Assembly (NCBI RefSeq): GCF_900496965.1
Contig: NZ_UFQB01000017.1
Coordinates: forward strand, 62,001 to 126,000
Length of the DNA stretch: 64,000 nt
Direction of reading: 5' to 3'
Source of the DNA: Achromobacter agilis
Lineage (GTDB): Bacteria; Pseudomonadota; Gammaproteobacteria; Burkholderiales; Burkholderiaceae_B
Positions 8,121 to 18,000 of the stretch are shown one piece after another. The position numbers and the translations under genes are program-made. How positions within the stretch are numbered: the first letter of the stretch is position 1; every line of letters starts with the position of its first letter. The notes beneath the pieces were generated by a model that did no database searches, had not been told where the DNA came from, and saw only the letters and a list, made by a program, of their open reading frames with translations.

Positions 8121-9604
8121 AAGCCCTGAAGTTCAAACAGACCGCCTTGTCCGCTTTTGTGGCGGTGGCGTTGGCCGGCTGCTCGCTGGCGCCCGATTAC
8201 AAGCGTCCCGACGCGCCCGTCTCGGGTGCGTGGCCCGACCAGCCCAAGGTGCAGTACGGCGGTTATGCCAAGCCGACGTCGCTGGGCACGCAGCCGTCCG
8301 CCGGCGTCATGCCGCAGGACGGCACGCCCGCGGCCGATCTGGGCTGGCGCGAGTTCTTCCGTGATCCGCGCCTGCAGAGCCTGATCGAACTGTCGCTCGT
8401 CAACAACCGCGACCTGCGCGTGGCGGTGCAGCGCGTGGAAGAGGCGCGCGCCCAGTACGGCATCCAGCGCGGCGCGCAATGGCCCAGCATCGGCGCCGGC
8501 ATTCAGGGCCAGCGCCAGCACCTGCCCGCCAACATGCGGTCGCCGGGGGCGGGCTCCATCAGCAGCTCCTATCAGGCCGGCATCGGCCTGACCACCTTCG
8601 AGATCGACCTGTTCGGCCGCTTGCGCAGCCTGTCCGAGGCGGCGTACCAGCAGTACCTCTCGACGGAGCAGGCGCAGAAAAGCGTGCACATCACGCTGGT
8701 GGGCGCGGTCGCCCAGTCGTATTTCAACTTGCGCGCCGCCGAGGTCCAGCTGGACCTGACGCAGCGCACCCTGGCCTCGCGCCAAGAGTCCTATGACCTG
8801 GTCAAGCGCCGTTTCGATGGCGGCGTGGCCTCCGAACTGGACCTGAACCAGTCCAAGTCGCTGCTGGATTCGGCTTCGGCCGATCTGGCGCAACTGGCCC
8901 GCGCCCAGGCCCAGGCCATGAACGCCCTGGTGCTGCTGGTTGGCACTCCGTTGCCGCAAGACCTGCCCGCGCCAGCCACGTTCGGCCGCGACCAGCTGCT
9001 GGCCACCGTGCCGGCGGGACTGCCGTCCGACCTGCTGGAGCGCCGCCCGGACATCCTGGCCGCGGAAAACCAGCTGAAGTCCGCCAACGCCAACATCGGC
9101 GCGGCGCGCGCGGCGTTCTTCCCGACGATTTCGCTGACCGGCCTGCTGGGCGTGGCCAGCCCCTCGTTGGGCGACCTGTTCAAGGGCGGCCAGGGCTACT
9201 GGAGCTTTTCGCCCTCGATCACGACGCCGCTGTTCGCGGGCGGCAGCATCCGCGAAGGGCTGAACCTGGCGAAAGCGCGCGACAATATCGCCGTGGCGCA
9301 GTACGAGCAATCCATCCAGCAGGCGTTCCGGGAAGTGTCGGACGCGCTGGCGGGCGAAGCCACCTATGGGGCGCAACTTGACGCCCAGCGCGCGCTGCAG
9401 GATGCGTCGGCGCGCACCCTGGAGCTGTCGAATCTGCGTTATACCAATGGAATCGACAGCTACTTGCAGGTGCAGACCGCGCAGGTGGACTTTTTCAATG
9501 CCCAGCTCGCGCTGGTCCAGACGGGCCTTGCGGCGCTGATCAACCGCGTGGAACTATACAAGGCCCTGGGCGGCGGCTGGGAAGCTACAACGAAAGTGCA
9601 ATGA
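8117..9604 (+). CDS. Outer-membrane efflux lipoprotein (OprM/NodT family)
   Basis: 495 residues with a signal peptide and lipobox LAGC, lipidated Cys22. Two OEP repeats form the TolC-type barrel and alpha tunnel; typical segments are [13 protein letters not shown], the internal [12 protein letters not shown] motif and the C-terminal YKALGGGW. The start overlaps the pump stop (ATGA), giving translational coupling, and its own stop overlaps the pdxJ start in the same way. It completes the tripartite pump with the two upstream genes. Confidence 0.94.
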   Translation: MKALKFKQTALSAFVAVALAGCSLAPDYKRPDAPVSGAWPDQPKVQYGGYAKPTSLGTQPSAGVMPQDGTPAADLGWREFFRDPRLQSLIELSLVNNRDLRVAVQRVEEARAQYGIQRGAQWPSIGAGIQGQRQHLPANMRSPGAGSISSSYQAGIGLTTFEIDLFGRLRSLSEAAYQQYLSTEQAQKSVHITLVGAVAQSYFNLRAAEVQLDLTQRTLASRQESYDLVKRRFDGGVASELDLNQSKSLLDSASADLAQLARAQAQAMNALVLLVGTPLPQDLPAPATFGRDQLLATVPAGLPSDLLERRPDILAAENQLKSANANIGAARAAFFPTISLTGLLGVASPSLGDLFKGGQGYWSFSPSITTPLFAGGSIREGLNLAKARDNIAVAQYEQSIQQAFREVSDALAGEATYGAQLDAQRALQDASARTLELSNLRYTNGIDSYLQVQTAQVDFFNAQLALVQTGLAALINRVELYKALGGGWEATTKVQ

Positions 9605-10341
9605 TAGAACTTGGTGTAAATATCGATCACGTTGCCACGCTGCGGCAACAACGCCACACGGCCTACCCGGACCCGGTCGCCGCCGCGCTGCGCGCGGAAG
9701 ACGCCGGCGCCGACCTGATCACGCTGCATCTGCGCGAAGACCGGCGCCACATCCAGGACGCGGACGTCTACGCCATCCGCCCGCAGCTGCGCACCCGCAT
9801 GAACCTCGAATGCGCGGTCACGCCGGAAATGCTGGAGATCGCCTGCGCGGTCAAGCCCAGCGACGTCTGCCTGGTGCCCGAAAAGCGCACCGAGCTCACG
9901 ACCGAAGGCGGCCTCGAAGTGGCGGGCGCCATGGGCCCGGTGTCGGACGCGGTGGCCCTGCTGGCGGAAGCCGGCATCCGCGTGTCGCTCTTCATCGATC
10001 CGGACCCGGCGCAGATCGCGGCCGCGGCCAAGGCCGGCGCGCCGGTGATCGAACTGCACACGGGCGCCTATGCCGAAGCCGAAGGCGAGGCCGCCGAGGC
10101 CGAGCTGCAGCGCCTGCGCGCGGCGGTGGCCGAAGGGCTGCGCCATGGCCTGCGCGTGAATGCCGGCCACGGCCTCCATTACGGCAACGTCACGCCGGTG
10201 GCCGCGCTGGACGGCATTTCCGAACTCAATATCGGCCATGCCATCGTGGCGCAGGCGGTGTTCGACGGCTGGGAAAAGGCCGTGCGCGACATGAAGGCGC
10301 TGATGGTGCAGGCCCGCCTGCAGGCGCTGCGCGGGCTGTGA
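9601..10341 (+). CDS. pdxJ: Pyridoxine 5'-phosphate synthase
   Basis: 246 residues, full length for PdxJ. It condenses 1-deoxy-D-xylulose 5-phosphate with 3-amino-2-oxopropyl phosphate, the last step of the DXP-dependent vitamin B6 pathway, in the cytoplasm. Family signatures are the N-terminal [28 protein letters not shown], the catalytic-Glu region [12 protein letters not shown], and GHGLHYGNV near the C-terminus of the TIM barrel. Its ATG overlaps the stop of the efflux channel gene (ATGA), so pump and B6 gene are probably on one message. acpS follows after 48 bp. Confidence 0.96.
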   Translation: MIELGVNIDHVATLRQQRHTAYPDPVAAALRAEDAGADLITLHLREDRRHIQDADVYAIRPQLRTRMNLECAVTPEMLEIACAVKPSDVCLVPEKRTELTTEGGLEVAGAMGPVSDAVALLAEAGIRVSLFIDPDPAQIAAAAKAGAPVIELHTGAYAEAEGEAAEAELQRLRAAVAEGLRHGLRVNAGHGLHYGNVTPVAALDGISELNIGHAIVAQAVFDGWEKAVRDMKALMVQARLQALRGL

Positions 10342-10389
10342 CCGCCGGCTCCTTGACCCGTTACCACCGTTTGCCGAGCGCCCGCGCCC

Positions 10390-10821
10390 ATGTCTGATAC
10401 TCCCCGCGCCGCCACGCCCGCAGGGGTCATCGCCGGCATCGGCATGGACCTGCTGCGCATCGACCGGATCGAACGCGCGCTGGCGCGCCACGGTGACCGC
10501 TTCGCGGAAAAGATCCTGGGCGTGGAAGAATTGCAGAAGTTCCAGGCCCGCCGCGCCCGCGATCCGGCCCGCGGCCTGCGTTTCCTGGCCACGCGCTTCG
10601 CCGCCAAAGAGGCGTTCTCGAAGGCGATCGGGCTGGGCATGCGCATGCCCATGACATGGCGGCGCGTGCAGACGCTGAACGCGCCTGGCGGACGGCCCGT
10701 GCTGGTGATCGCGCCCGAACTGCTGGACTGGTATTCCCAGCGCTTCGGCGCGGCCCACGTTTCCATTACCGACGAATCCGACATGGCCGCCGCCTACGTG
10801 GTGGTCGAACGCAAGCCCTGA
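10390..10821 (+). CDS. acpS: Holo-[acyl-carrier-protein] synthase
   Basis: 143 residues. AcpS transfers 4'-phosphopantetheine from coenzyme A to apo-ACP, activating it for fatty acid synthesis. The Mg-binding Asp20 lies in [13 protein letters not shown] and the catalytic-site Glu74 in [12 protein letters not shown], both diagnostic. The N-terminus carries about ten extra residues before the core; a start at the first ATG of the frame is assumed. It sits between pdxJ and nagZ, the common betaproteobacterial order. Confidence 0.95.
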   Translation: MSDTPRAATPAGVIAGIGMDLLRIDRIERALARHGDRFAEKILGVEELQKFQARRARDPARGLRFLATRFAAKEAFSKAIGLGMRMPMTWRRVQTLNAPGGRPVLVIAPELLDWYSQRFGAAHVSITDESDMAAAYVVVERKP

Positions 10822-10886
10822 GCCGCGGGCCCTGAACCCAGTGTCCGCCGGCGGCTTGCCAGACTTAGATAGAAGGAAAGCCTGAC

Positions 10887-11945
10887 ATGGCCAAGAAGAA
10901 ATCCAGGGCGGCCCTGCCGCCGGGCCCCGTGATGGTCGATGTGGCGGGATACACGCTGACTAAGGAAGAGAAAAAGCGCCTGCGCCATCCGCTCGTGGGC
11001 GGCGTGATTCTGTTCGCCCGCAACTTCGAAAGCCGCAAACAACTCACCGAGCTGACGCGCCAGATCCACAAGGCCCGCAAGGAGCCGCTGCTGATCCTGG
11101 TGGACCACGAAGGCGGCCGCGTGCAGCGCTTCCGCGAAGACGGCTTCACCCCGCTGCCCGCGATGCGCGAACTGGGTACGCTGTGGGAACGCGATCCGCT
11201 CCTGGCGATGCGCCTGGCGACCGAGGCCGGGTACGTGCTGGCGGCCGAACTGCGGGCCTGCGGCGTGGACATGAGCTTCACGCCCGTGCTGGATCTGGAC
11301 TACGGCGTCAGCAAGGTCATCGGCAACCGCGCTTTCCACCGCGATCCCCGCGTGGTCGCCATGCTGTCGCGCGCGCTCATCCAGGGCCTGCAGCTCGCCG
11401 GCATGTCGGCTTGCGGCAAGCACTTCCCGGGCCACGGCTTCGTGGAGGCGGATTCGCACCACGAGATTCCCGTGGACGAGCGTCCGCTGGAACGCATTCT
11501 GGAGGAAGACGGAGCGCCGTACGCGTGGCTGGGCGACGCCGTCCTGCCGTCCGTGATGCCCGCGCACGTGATCTACCCCAAGGTCGACAAGCATCCGGCC
11601 GGCTTTTCGAAGCGCTGGGTGCGGGACATCCTGCGCCAGCGCCTGGGCTATGACGGGGTGGTGTTCTCGGACGACCTGACGATGGAAGGGGCTGCGGTGG
11701 CCGGCGATATCCTGGCCCGCGCCAAGGCCGCGTTGGGCGCCGGATGCGATATGGTGCTGGTGTGCAACCGGCCTGACCTGGCCGACGACCTGCTGTCGCG
11801 CCTGGAATTCGAGCATCCGCCCGAATCCGTGGCCCGGATCCGCCGCCTGATGCCGCGCTTCGACGCGCCGGACTGGGATACCTTGCAGGCCGAAACCCGT
11901 TATCAGAATGCCCGACGACTTCAATCTCAAATCGTTCCTGGCTGA
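10887..11945 (+). CDS. nagZ: Beta-N-acetylhexosaminidase (peptidoglycan recycling)
   Basis: A 352-residue glycoside hydrolase family 3 enzyme. NagZ removes GlcNAc from anhydromuropeptides in the cytoplasm during cell-wall recycling, and its products can signal beta-lactamase induction in some bacteria. Motifs are [12 protein letters not shown], the substrate-binding [12 protein letters not shown] (about residues 71-82), the mobile-loop histidine in [16 protein letters not shown], and the nucleophile region [10 protein letters not shown] (Asp262-263). A good AAGGAA ribosome site precedes the ATG. Its last 38 bases overlap the uvrC start. Confidence 0.95.
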   Translation: MAKKKSRAALPPGPVMVDVAGYTLTKEEKKRLRHPLVGGVILFARNFESRKQLTELTRQIHKARKEPLLILVDHEGGRVQRFREDGFTPLPAMRELGTLWERDPLLAMRLATEAGYVLAAELRACGVDMSFTPVLDLDYGVSKVIGNRAFHRDPRVVAMLSRALIQGLQLAGMSACGKHFPGHGFVEADSHHEIPVDERPLERILEEDGAPYAWLGDAVLPSVMPAHVIYPKVDKHPAGFSKRWVRDILRQRLGYDGVVFSDDLTMEGAAVAGDILARAKAALGAGCDMVLVCNRPDLADDLLSRLEFEHPPESVARIRRLMPRFDAPDWDTLQAETRYQNARRLQSQIVPG

Positions 11946-13734
11946 CCTGCCGCATCTGCCGGGCGTCTACCGGCACCTGGATGCGGCCGGGGAGGTCATG
12001 TATGTCGGCAAGGCGCGCGACCTGAAGAAGCGCGTCTCGTCGTATTTCCAGAAGAACCTGGCCAGCCCCCGCATCGCCCAGATGGTGGCGAAGGTGGCAC
12101 GGCTGGAGGTGACGGTGACGCGCTCCGAGGCCGAAGCGCTGATCCTGGAAAACAACCTCATCAAGAGCCTGAAGCCGCGCTACAACATTCTGTTCCGCGA
12201 CGACAAGTCCTATCCCTACCTGCTGATCACCGGCCATGCCTGGCCGCGCATCGCCTACTACCGCGGCGCCACCAACAAGCGCGGCCAGTATTTCGGCCCG
12301 TTCCCCAATGCCTGGGCCGTGCGCGAAACCATCCAGATCCTGCAGAAGGTGTTCCGCCTGCGTACCTGTGAAGACACGGTTTTCGCCAACCGCTCGCGGC
12401 CCTGTCTGCTGCATCAGATCGGCCGCTGCTCGGCGCCGTGCGTGGGCGCCATCGAGGCCGGGGAATACGAACGCGACGTGCAGCGCGCCGTGCGCTTCCT
12501 GAACGGGGAAGCGAAGGAAGTGATGGGCGAAATCGAGCACCGGATGCTGCAGGCCTCGAGCGAACTGCGCTTCGAGGAAGCCGCGGCGTTGCGCGACCAG
12601 ATGGGATCGCTGGCGCGCGTGCTGCACCAGCAGACCATGGAGAACGTCAGCGGCGAGGACACCGACATCATCGCGGTGGCGATCGCCGGCGGGAAGGTCT
12701 GCGTGAACCTCGCGATGGTGCGGGGCGGCCGCCATCTGGGCGACAAGCCTTTCTTCCCCTCGCACGCCGAGGGCGAAGCGGCGGCGCAGGTGCTGGAGGC
12801 CTTCGTGGCCCAGCACTACACCGATAACGCCTTGCCGCCCGTGCTGGTCTGTTCGCACGCGTTGCCGGATGCCGGGCTGATCGACCTGCTGGTGGAGCAG
12901 GCCGGCGGACGGCCATCACGGGTGCTGACGCGCCCGCAAGGCACGCGCCGGGCATGGCTGGAGCAGGCAGGCAAGAACGCCGAGATGGCCCTGGCGCGCG
13001 CGCTGACCGAATCCGGGGCCCGCGCGGCCCGCACCCTGGCGCTGGCCGAAGCGCTGGAACTGGATACGGACGAAACGGCCCTGGATGCGCTGCGCATCGA
13101 GTGCTTCGACATTAGCCACACCGCCGGTGAGGCGACGCAGGCGTCCTGCGTGGTGTTCGAGCACCACGACATGCAGCCCTCGCTCTACCGCCGCTACAAC
13201 ATCGCCGGCATCACGCCGGGCGACGACTACGCCGCGATGCGACAGGTGCTGACCCGCCGTTTCGCGAAAGTGGCCGATGGCGAGGCGCCTATGCCCGGCC
13301 TGGTGCTGATCGACGGCGGCAAGGGCCAGGTGGAAGTGGCGCGCAAAGTGTTCGTGGAACTGGGCCTGGACGTCCAGACGCTGGTGGGCGTGGCCAAGGG
13401 GGAAGGGCGCAAGGTCGGCCTGGAGACCCTCGTCTTCGCCGACGAGCGGCCGCCCGTCGCGCTGGGCGGCGAATCCGCCGCGCTGATGCTGATCGCCCAG
13501 GTGCGCGACGAGGCGCACCGCTTCGCCATCACGGGCATGCGGGCGCGCCGCGCCAAGGCGCGCAACGTGTCGCGGCTAGAGGAAATCGAAGGCGTGGGCG
13601 CCCGCCGCCGCCAGCGCCTCTTGGCCCGCTTCGGCGGCTTCTCCGGCGTCGCCTCCGCCAGCATCGAGGACCTGGCGTCGGTCGACGGCATTTCCCAGGA
13701 GCTAGCGATCCGTATCTACGAAGCCCTGCGGTAA
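11908..13734 (+). CDS. uvrC: Excinuclease ABC subunit C
   Basis: 608 residues. UvrC makes both incisions in nucleotide excision repair after UvrAB finds the lesion. Domains in order: GIY-YIG nuclease (residues about 10-95, with [21 protein letters not shown]), a Cys cluster near [15 protein letters not shown], a UVR helix that contacts UvrB (about 205-240), the RNase H-like second nuclease with [15 protein letters not shown], and tandem helix-hairpin-helix motifs at the C-terminus ([15 protein letters not shown]). The ATG lies inside the nagZ end, 38 bases before its stop, in another frame; this start is supported by the conserved N-terminus. Confidence 0.96.
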   Translation: MPDDFNLKSFLADLPHLPGVYRHLDAAGEVMYVGKARDLKKRVSSYFQKNLASPRIAQMVAKVARLEVTVTRSEAEALILENNLIKSLKPRYNILFRDDKSYPYLLITGHAWPRIAYYRGATNKRGQYFGPFPNAWAVRETIQILQKVFRLRTCEDTVFANRSRPCLLHQIGRCSAPCVGAIEAGEYERDVQRAVRFLNGEAKEVMGEIEHRMLQASSELRFEEAAALRDQMGSLARVLHQQTMENVSGEDTDIIAVAIAGGKVCVNLAMVRGGRHLGDKPFFPSHAEGEAAAQVLEAFVAQHYTDNALPPVLVCSHALPDAGLIDLLVEQAGGRPSRVLTRPQGTRRAWLEQAGKNAEMALARALTESGARAARTLALAEALELDTDETALDALRIECFDISHTAGEATQASCVVFEHHDMQPSLYRRYNIAGITPGDDYAAMRQVLTRRFAKVADGEAPMPGLVLIDGGKGQVEVARKVFVELGLDVQTLVGVAKGEGRKVGLETLVFADERPPVALGGESAALMLIAQVRDEAHRFAITGMRARRAKARNVSRLEEIEGVGARRRQRLLARFGGFSGVASASIEDLASVDGISQELAIRIYEALR

Positions 13735-13869
13735 AGAGAATGGCGCCCATTCCTGTAAAGATCGCCCCCTAGCCTCCCTGCGACCCCTCCTACGAGGCAA
13801 CCTCTACGCCCACAACCACTGTCACCAAGCCAGGCCGCGCGGATCCGGCTCCGCCGGTCCGCAGCGGCG

Positions 13870-13910
13870 CCCCCCTGGGGGGGAAGCGCCTCCGGCGCTT
13901 CGGGGGGGCA
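13870..13910. repeat. REP-like palindromic GC-rich intergenic element
   Basis: A stem of GAAGCGCC and GGCGCTTC (13883-13890 and 13894-13901) around a TCC loop is flanked by runs of C and G (CCCCCTGGGGGGG before, CGGGGGGGC after) that can extend the pairing. From general familiarity with Bordetella and Achromobacter genomes, elements of this shape recur between genes. It lies in the 205-bp gap between uvrC and pgsA; nothing else is recognisable in that gap. It may act as a bidirectional transcription or RNA-stability element. Confidence 0.5.
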
Positions 13911-13939
13911 CCCCATCTTGCTGTTAGCATACGGACACT

Positions 13940-14512
13940 ATGCCAATTAACGTACCCATTATCCTGACATGGCTGCGCATCGCCATGATTCCGCTGGTGG
14001 TCGGGCTGTTCTACCTGCCCGATAGCTGGATGTCCGTGCCTACGCGCGACACCCTTGCTGCCTGGGCCTTCATCATTGCGGCCCTGACCGACTGGTTCGA
14101 CGGTTGGCTGGCCCGCCGCTGGAACCAGACGTCCGCCTTCGGCGCCTTCCTGGACCCCGTGGCCGACAAGCTGATGGTTTGCGCCGCGCTGATCGTCCTG
14201 CTGGACCTCAGCCGCGTCGATGCCTTCATTTCGCTGATCATCATCGGCCGGGAAATCACGATTTCCGCCTTGCGCGAATGGATGGCCAAGATCGGCGCCA
14301 GCGCCAGCGTGGCGGTGCACCGCCTGGGTAAGTTCAAGACGGCCGCGCAGATGGTCGCCATTCCGTGCCTGCTGTACAACCAACCGGTCTACGGCGTCAG
14401 CACCAAGCTGCTGGGCGATGTGCTCATTATCGTCGCGGCGGTGCTGACGGTGTGGTCGATGCTGTATTACCTGCAGCGCGCCTGGCCCGCCATCCGCGAA
14501 AAGGCCCTGTAG
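13940..14512 (+). CDS. pgsA: CDP-diacylglycerol--glycerol-3-phosphate 3-phosphatidyltransferase
   Basis: 190 residues, inner-membrane enzyme that commits CDP-diacylglycerol to phosphatidylglycerol and cardiolipin. The full CDP-alcohol phosphotransferase motif is present: Asp51, Asp54-Gly55, Ala58-Arg59, Gly68, Asp72 and Asp76 (within LTDWFDGWLARRW and FGAFLDPVADKL). Four to six hydrophobic helices surround it. uvrC-pgsA is a widely conserved order. In many bacteria tRNA genes follow; I found none in the 231-bp GC-rich gap downstream, which shows no other recognisable feature. Confidence 0.96.
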   Translation: MPINVPIILTWLRIAMIPLVVGLFYLPDSWMSVPTRDTLAAWAFIIAALTDWFDGWLARRWNQTSAFGAFLDPVADKLMVCAALIVLLDLSRVDAFISLIIIGREITISALREWMAKIGASASVAVHRLGKFKTAAQMVAIPCLLYNQPVYGVSTKLLGDVLIIVAAVLTVWSMLYYLQRAWPAIREKAL

Positions 14513-14743
14513 GCCCCGGGGGCATCCCCGTTCGTACGCATTGGTTTATACGGCGGCAGCCCGGCTCGCGCAGGCGGCCGCCGTTACACTCGAAGAGCGA
14601 TCCGCCGGCGTAGTCCGGCACGGCGCTCGCGCCGCAGTCGCCAGAAATCCAACGCCCGGCTCCGCCGGACGTTGCCGGAGACAACCCCGCGCGTCGCCGC
14701 CCGCCGGCGCCGCGCACTTTGCCGCTGCCCGCGGCCTTTAGCA

Positions 14744-16048
14744 ATGAACACCGCTGCGAATACCCTGGCCATGGACGCCGCCGTCCGCCGGCGCGACTGG
14801 AAAATCATCCTGCTGATCGGGGTAGCGCATGCTTCCTCGCACTTTTTTCAGCTGGTCCTGCCCTCGCTCTATGTCTCGCTGGGCAACGAGTTCGGCCTGG
14901 ATTTTGCCCGCCTGGGGTTGCTGGTCTCCACGTTCTACGTGGTGTCCGGCATCGGGCAGGCCTCTTCGGGATTCATCGTCGACCGGATCGGCGCGCGGCC
15001 CGTGCTGTGGTTCGGGCTGACCTGCTTCGTGCTCTCGGGGCTGCTGATCGGGTCGGCCACGGGCTACGTCATGCTGATCGCGGCGGCGGTCGTGGGCGGC
15101 ATCGGCAATTCCGTCTTTCATCCGGCCGATTACTCCATCATCAATCACCGCATTACCGCGCCGCGCCTGGGGCATGCGTTTTCCACCCATGGGCTGACGG
15201 GCAACCTGGGCTGGGCGCTCACGCCCGTGTTCATGACGACCATCACGCTGCTGGCCGACTGGCGGGTGGCGGCATACAGCGCGGCCGGGCTGGTCGCGCT
15301 GGTGCTGTTGCTGACCGTGCTGGGGCGCGATTTGCTCGGCGGCCCGGTGCCGCAGGAAGGCCTGGCCGCTTCCGAGGTCGGCAAGACCGCCGCCAAGCCG
15401 GCCGCCAAGCGGCAGGAAGGGGTGCTGACCACCCTGGCGACGCTGCTGTCCAAGCCGGCTCTATGGGGCGCTTTCCTGTTCTTCGCCTGCACGTCCATCG
15501 CCCTGTCGTCGGTGCAGAACTACACCATCCCGCTCCTCGGCCAGTTGTACGACTTGTCCAAGGTCGCCGCCAGCTCGGCGCTGTCGGGCTATATGGTGGC
15601 CTCCGCCGTCGGCATGGCCGCGGGCGGCTTCCTGGTGTCGGCCAATCCGCGCACGGAACGCACCGTGATGGTGGCGCTGATCCTGGCGGGCCTGACCCTG
15701 GTGGTCCTGGCGCTGGGCCTCGTGCCGGCCGTGCTGGCCGCGCCGGTGGTCGCCCTGGCCGGCTTCTGCTCAGGCGTGGCGGCGCCGTCCCGCGACATGC
15801 TGATCCGCCGCGTCACGCCCAAGGGCGCTACCGGATCCGTCTATGGCCTGGTCTATTCCGGCATGGACGTGGGCTCGGCCCTGGGGCCGCTGGCTTTCGG
15901 CCTGCTGCTGGACGCCGGCCTGCGCCAGGGGCCCTGGGTGGGCGCCGGCGTGGCGTTCGCGGCAGCGGCCTTCCTGGCGCAATGGATCGCGGTACAGGCG
16001 CGGCGGGCGGAACCCGCCGCGGCAAGCGGCGTGGCGGCGCGCCCCTGA
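14744..16048 (+). CDS. MFS transporter, fosmidomycin-resistance (Fsr)-like
   Basis: A 434-residue protein with about 12 membrane helices. The first helix region HASSHFFQLVLPSLYVSL and the SGFIVDRIGARPVL loop (MFS motif A) resemble the Fsr-type branch of the major facilitator superfamily; the middle cytoplasmic loop (about residues 205-235) is Lys/Ala-rich. The start is placed at MNTAANTL because the frame upstream reads as arginine-rich GC noise; a second ATG ten codons in is possible, and neither has a strong ribosome site. Substrate unknown; a drug or small-metabolite exporter is an inference. Confidence 0.85.
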   Translation: MNTAANTLAMDAAVRRRDWKIILLIGVAHASSHFFQLVLPSLYVSLGNEFGLDFARLGLLVSTFYVVSGIGQASSGFIVDRIGARPVLWFGLTCFVLSGLLIGSATGYVMLIAAAVVGGIGNSVFHPADYSIINHRITAPRLGHAFSTHGLTGNLGWALTPVFMTTITLLADWRVAAYSAAGLVALVLLLTVLGRDLLGGPVPQEGLAASEVGKTAAKPAAKRQEGVLTTLATLLSKPALWGAFLFFACTSIALSSVQNYTIPLLGQLYDLSKVAASSALSGYMVASAVGMAAGGFLVSANPRTERTVMVALILAGLTLVVLALGLVPAVLAAPVVALAGFCSGVAAPSRDMLIRRVTPKGATGSVYGLVYSGMDVGSALGPLAFGLLLDAGLRQGPWVGAGVAFAAAAFLAQWIAVQARRAEPAAASGVAARP

Positions 16049-16113
16049 ACACGCCGCCGGCGGCCGGGCCGGCCGTTTGATGCGACGCAAGGCCTGATGG
16101 CTTTCAGCCTGAT

Positions 16114-16144
16114 GTAATAACCATGGAAATAAAAAGGTTATTAC
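16114..16144 (+). promoter_or_regulatory. Perfect 9-bp inverted repeat ending 2 bases before the Shine-Dalgarno of the peroxidase gene
   Basis: GTAATAACC at 16114-16122 and GGTTATTAC at 16136-16144 are exact reverse complements around a 13-base A-rich centre. The AGGAG ribosome site of the peroxidase gene is at 16147-16151. In AT-poor DNA such a repeat is unlikely by chance. It could be a protein operator, or an RNA stem that limits ribosome access. It does not fit the FNR consensus. Confidence 0.55.
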
Positions 16145-16157
16145 CCAGGAGAAGCAA

Positions 16158-17159
16158 ATGAGTAAGGCAAGTGCGTTGCTGGCGGCGGGAATCGCCTTGG
16201 GCTGTTGGAGCAATCTGGCCTCGGCCGCCTCGCAGGAACCGATACAGCCGGTGGAGCCGGCCGTCATCAAGGAGCCGGCCAAGGTCGAACTCGGCAAAAA
16301 GCTGTTCTTCGATCCGCGCCTGTCGCGCTCCGGGGCGATTTCCTGCAATTCCTGCCATAACCTGGGCATGGGCGGCTCGGACAACCTCAAGGCGTCCATC
16401 GGCCACCAGTGGCAGCAGGGCTCGATCAACTCGCCCACGGTGCTCAATTCCAGCCTGAACATCGCCCAGTTCTGGGACGGCCGCGCCAAGGATCTGCGCG
16501 AGCAGGCCGGCGGCCCGATCGCCAACCCCATGGAAATGGCGTCCTCGCACGAGCTGGCCATCCAGGTCCTGAATTCCATTCCCGGCTACCGGGCGGAGTT
16601 CAAGCAGGTTTTCGGCCAGGACCGGATCACGATCGAGGAGGTGACGGGCGCGCTGGCCGCATTCGAGGAAACGCTGGTGACGCCCAATGCGCGGTTCGAC
16701 CAGTGGCTGCGCGGCGACAAGCAGGCGTTGACGCTGCGGGAGCTGGCCGGCTACGAACTGTTCAAGAACAGCGGCTGCGTCGCGTGCCACAACGGCGTGG
16801 CCGTGGGCGGCAACTCGTTCCAGAAGATGGGCCTGGTCATGCCGTACCAGACGGACAACAAGGCCGAAGGGCGGGCGGCGGTGACGGGCAAGGATGCGGA
16901 CCGCTTCAACTTCAAGGTGCCCACCCTGCGTAACGTGGCGCTGACCTATCCGTACTTCCATGACGGCGAGGCCGCCACGCTGACGCAGGCGGTGGATGTG
17001 ATGGGCCGGCTGCAGCTGGGCCGGACCTTCACGCCGGACGAAAATGCGCAGATCGTGGCCTTCCTGAAGACGCTCACGGGCGACCAGCCGGCGATCCAGT
17101 ATCCGGTGCTGCCTCCCTCGGAGGACGATACGCCGCGGCCCGAACCCTTCGTGAAGTAG
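16158..17159 (+). CDS. Di-heme cytochrome c peroxidase
   Basis: 333 residues with an N-terminal signal peptide cleaved near ASA-A (about residue 23). Two c-type heme sites, CNSCH (63-67) and CVACH (207-211), fit the bacterial CcpA/MauG superfamily, and the sequence around VPTLRNVALTYPYFHDG is the usual distal-heme region of CCP. It reduces periplasmic hydrogen peroxide using electrons from cytochrome c. The C-terminal proline-rich tail is probably disordered. A striking inverted repeat lies directly upstream. The downstream neighbour queF converges 16 bp away. Confidence 0.92.
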   Translation: MSKASALLAAGIALGCWSNLASAASQEPIQPVEPAVIKEPAKVELGKKLFFDPRLSRSGAISCNSCHNLGMGGSDNLKASIGHQWQQGSINSPTVLNSSLNIAQFWDGRAKDLREQAGGPIANPMEMASSHELAIQVLNSIPGYRAEFKQVFGQDRITIEEVTGALAAFEETLVTPNARFDQWLRGDKQALTLRELAGYELFKNSGCVACHNGVAVGGNSFQKMGLVMPYQTDNKAEGRAAVTGKDADRFNFKVPTLRNVALTYPYFHDGEAATLTQAVDVMGRLQLGRTFTPDENAQIVAFLKTLTGDQPAIQYPVLPPSEDDTPRPEPFVK

Positions 17160-17175
17160 GGGCCGCGGGGCGCGC

Positions 17176-18000
17176 CTACTGGCGGACGGTGCGCACGTCC
17201 GCCGGGGGCGCCGCCTCGAAGTTGCTGCGCCAGGGGTTGATATCCAGGCCGCCGCGGCGGGTATATCGCGCGTAGACCGTCAACAGCTCGGGCCGGCAGG
17301 CCTGCATGATGTCGGTGAAGATGCGTTCGACGCAATGCTCGTGGAACTCCGCATGCTGGCGGAACGACACGATGTAGCGCAGCAGCGATTCGCGGTCTAT
17401 CGGCGCGCCGCGGTAGCGGATCTGCACGCTGGCCCAGTCGGGCTGGCCCGTCACGGGGCAGTTCGATTTCAGCAGGCGCGAGGCCAGCGTTTCCTCGACG
17501 GTGCCGCCTGCGCGGGTGCGCAGTAAATCGGGCGCCGGTTCGTAGGTATCGATCTCGATATCCAGCTTATCGATATAGATGCCGTCCAGTTCGCCCATCT
17601 GCAATTCGGAGAAGCGCTGGGGCAGGAAGAAATCCAGCCCGACGGGAGCGCCGGCCGCGGCGCTCAGGTCGCGCTCCAGCCGGCCGCGCAACGCGGCCGA
17701 ATTGACCAGCCGGGTCTGGTTGAACGAATTCAGATAGAGCTTGAACGACTTGGATTCGATGATGTTGGGGCTGTCCGCGGGCACCGAGAACGTGGCCATG
17801 GCGATGCGGGGCTTGCCCTTGGCGTCCAGCCACGACAGCTCATAGGCATTCCACAGGTCCACGCCCGTGAACGGCAGCTGGCCGGCGGCGAGATTCAAGG
17901 CGGCCCGGTTGTGCGAGCGCGCGATGGGGAAGAGCAGCGTCGGGTCGTATTGCGAGACGTAGGACACGCTCTGGCCGAGCGGACCGTGGGACAAGGTCAT
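17176..18000 (-). CDS. queF: NADPH-dependent 7-cyano-7-deazaguanine reductase
   Basis: A 274-residue, two-domain (YqcD-type) QueF. It reduces preQ0 to preQ1 in queuosine tRNA modification. The QueF motif [15 protein letters not shown] is at residues 81-95 and the catalytic Cys181 lies in [13 protein letters not shown]; the C-terminal domain carries the H-E-H region [15 protein letters not shown]. The start at 18000 gives the standard N-terminus MTLSHGPLG; the upstream extension of the open frame reaches into the aceA control region and is not conserved-looking. Confidence 0.96.
   Translation of the reverse strand: MTLSHGPLGQSVSYVSQYDPTLLFPIARSHNRAALNLAAGQLPFTGVDLWNAYELSWLDAKGKPRIAMATFSVPADSPNIIESKSFKLYLNSFNQTRLVNSAALRGRLERDLSAAAGAPVGLDFFLPQRFSELQMGELDGIYIDKLDIEIDTYEPAPDLLRTRAGGTVEETLASRLLKSNCPVTGQPDWASVQIRYRGAPIDRESLLRYIVSFRQHAEFHEHCVERIFTDIMQACRPELLTVYARYTRRGGLDINPWRSNFEAAPPADVRTVRQ

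Noticed and set aside
14513-14743. tRNA genes expected after pgsA in many bacteria
   Set aside because: I looked for cloverleaf-like pairing and a TTCGA loop on both strands and found none.
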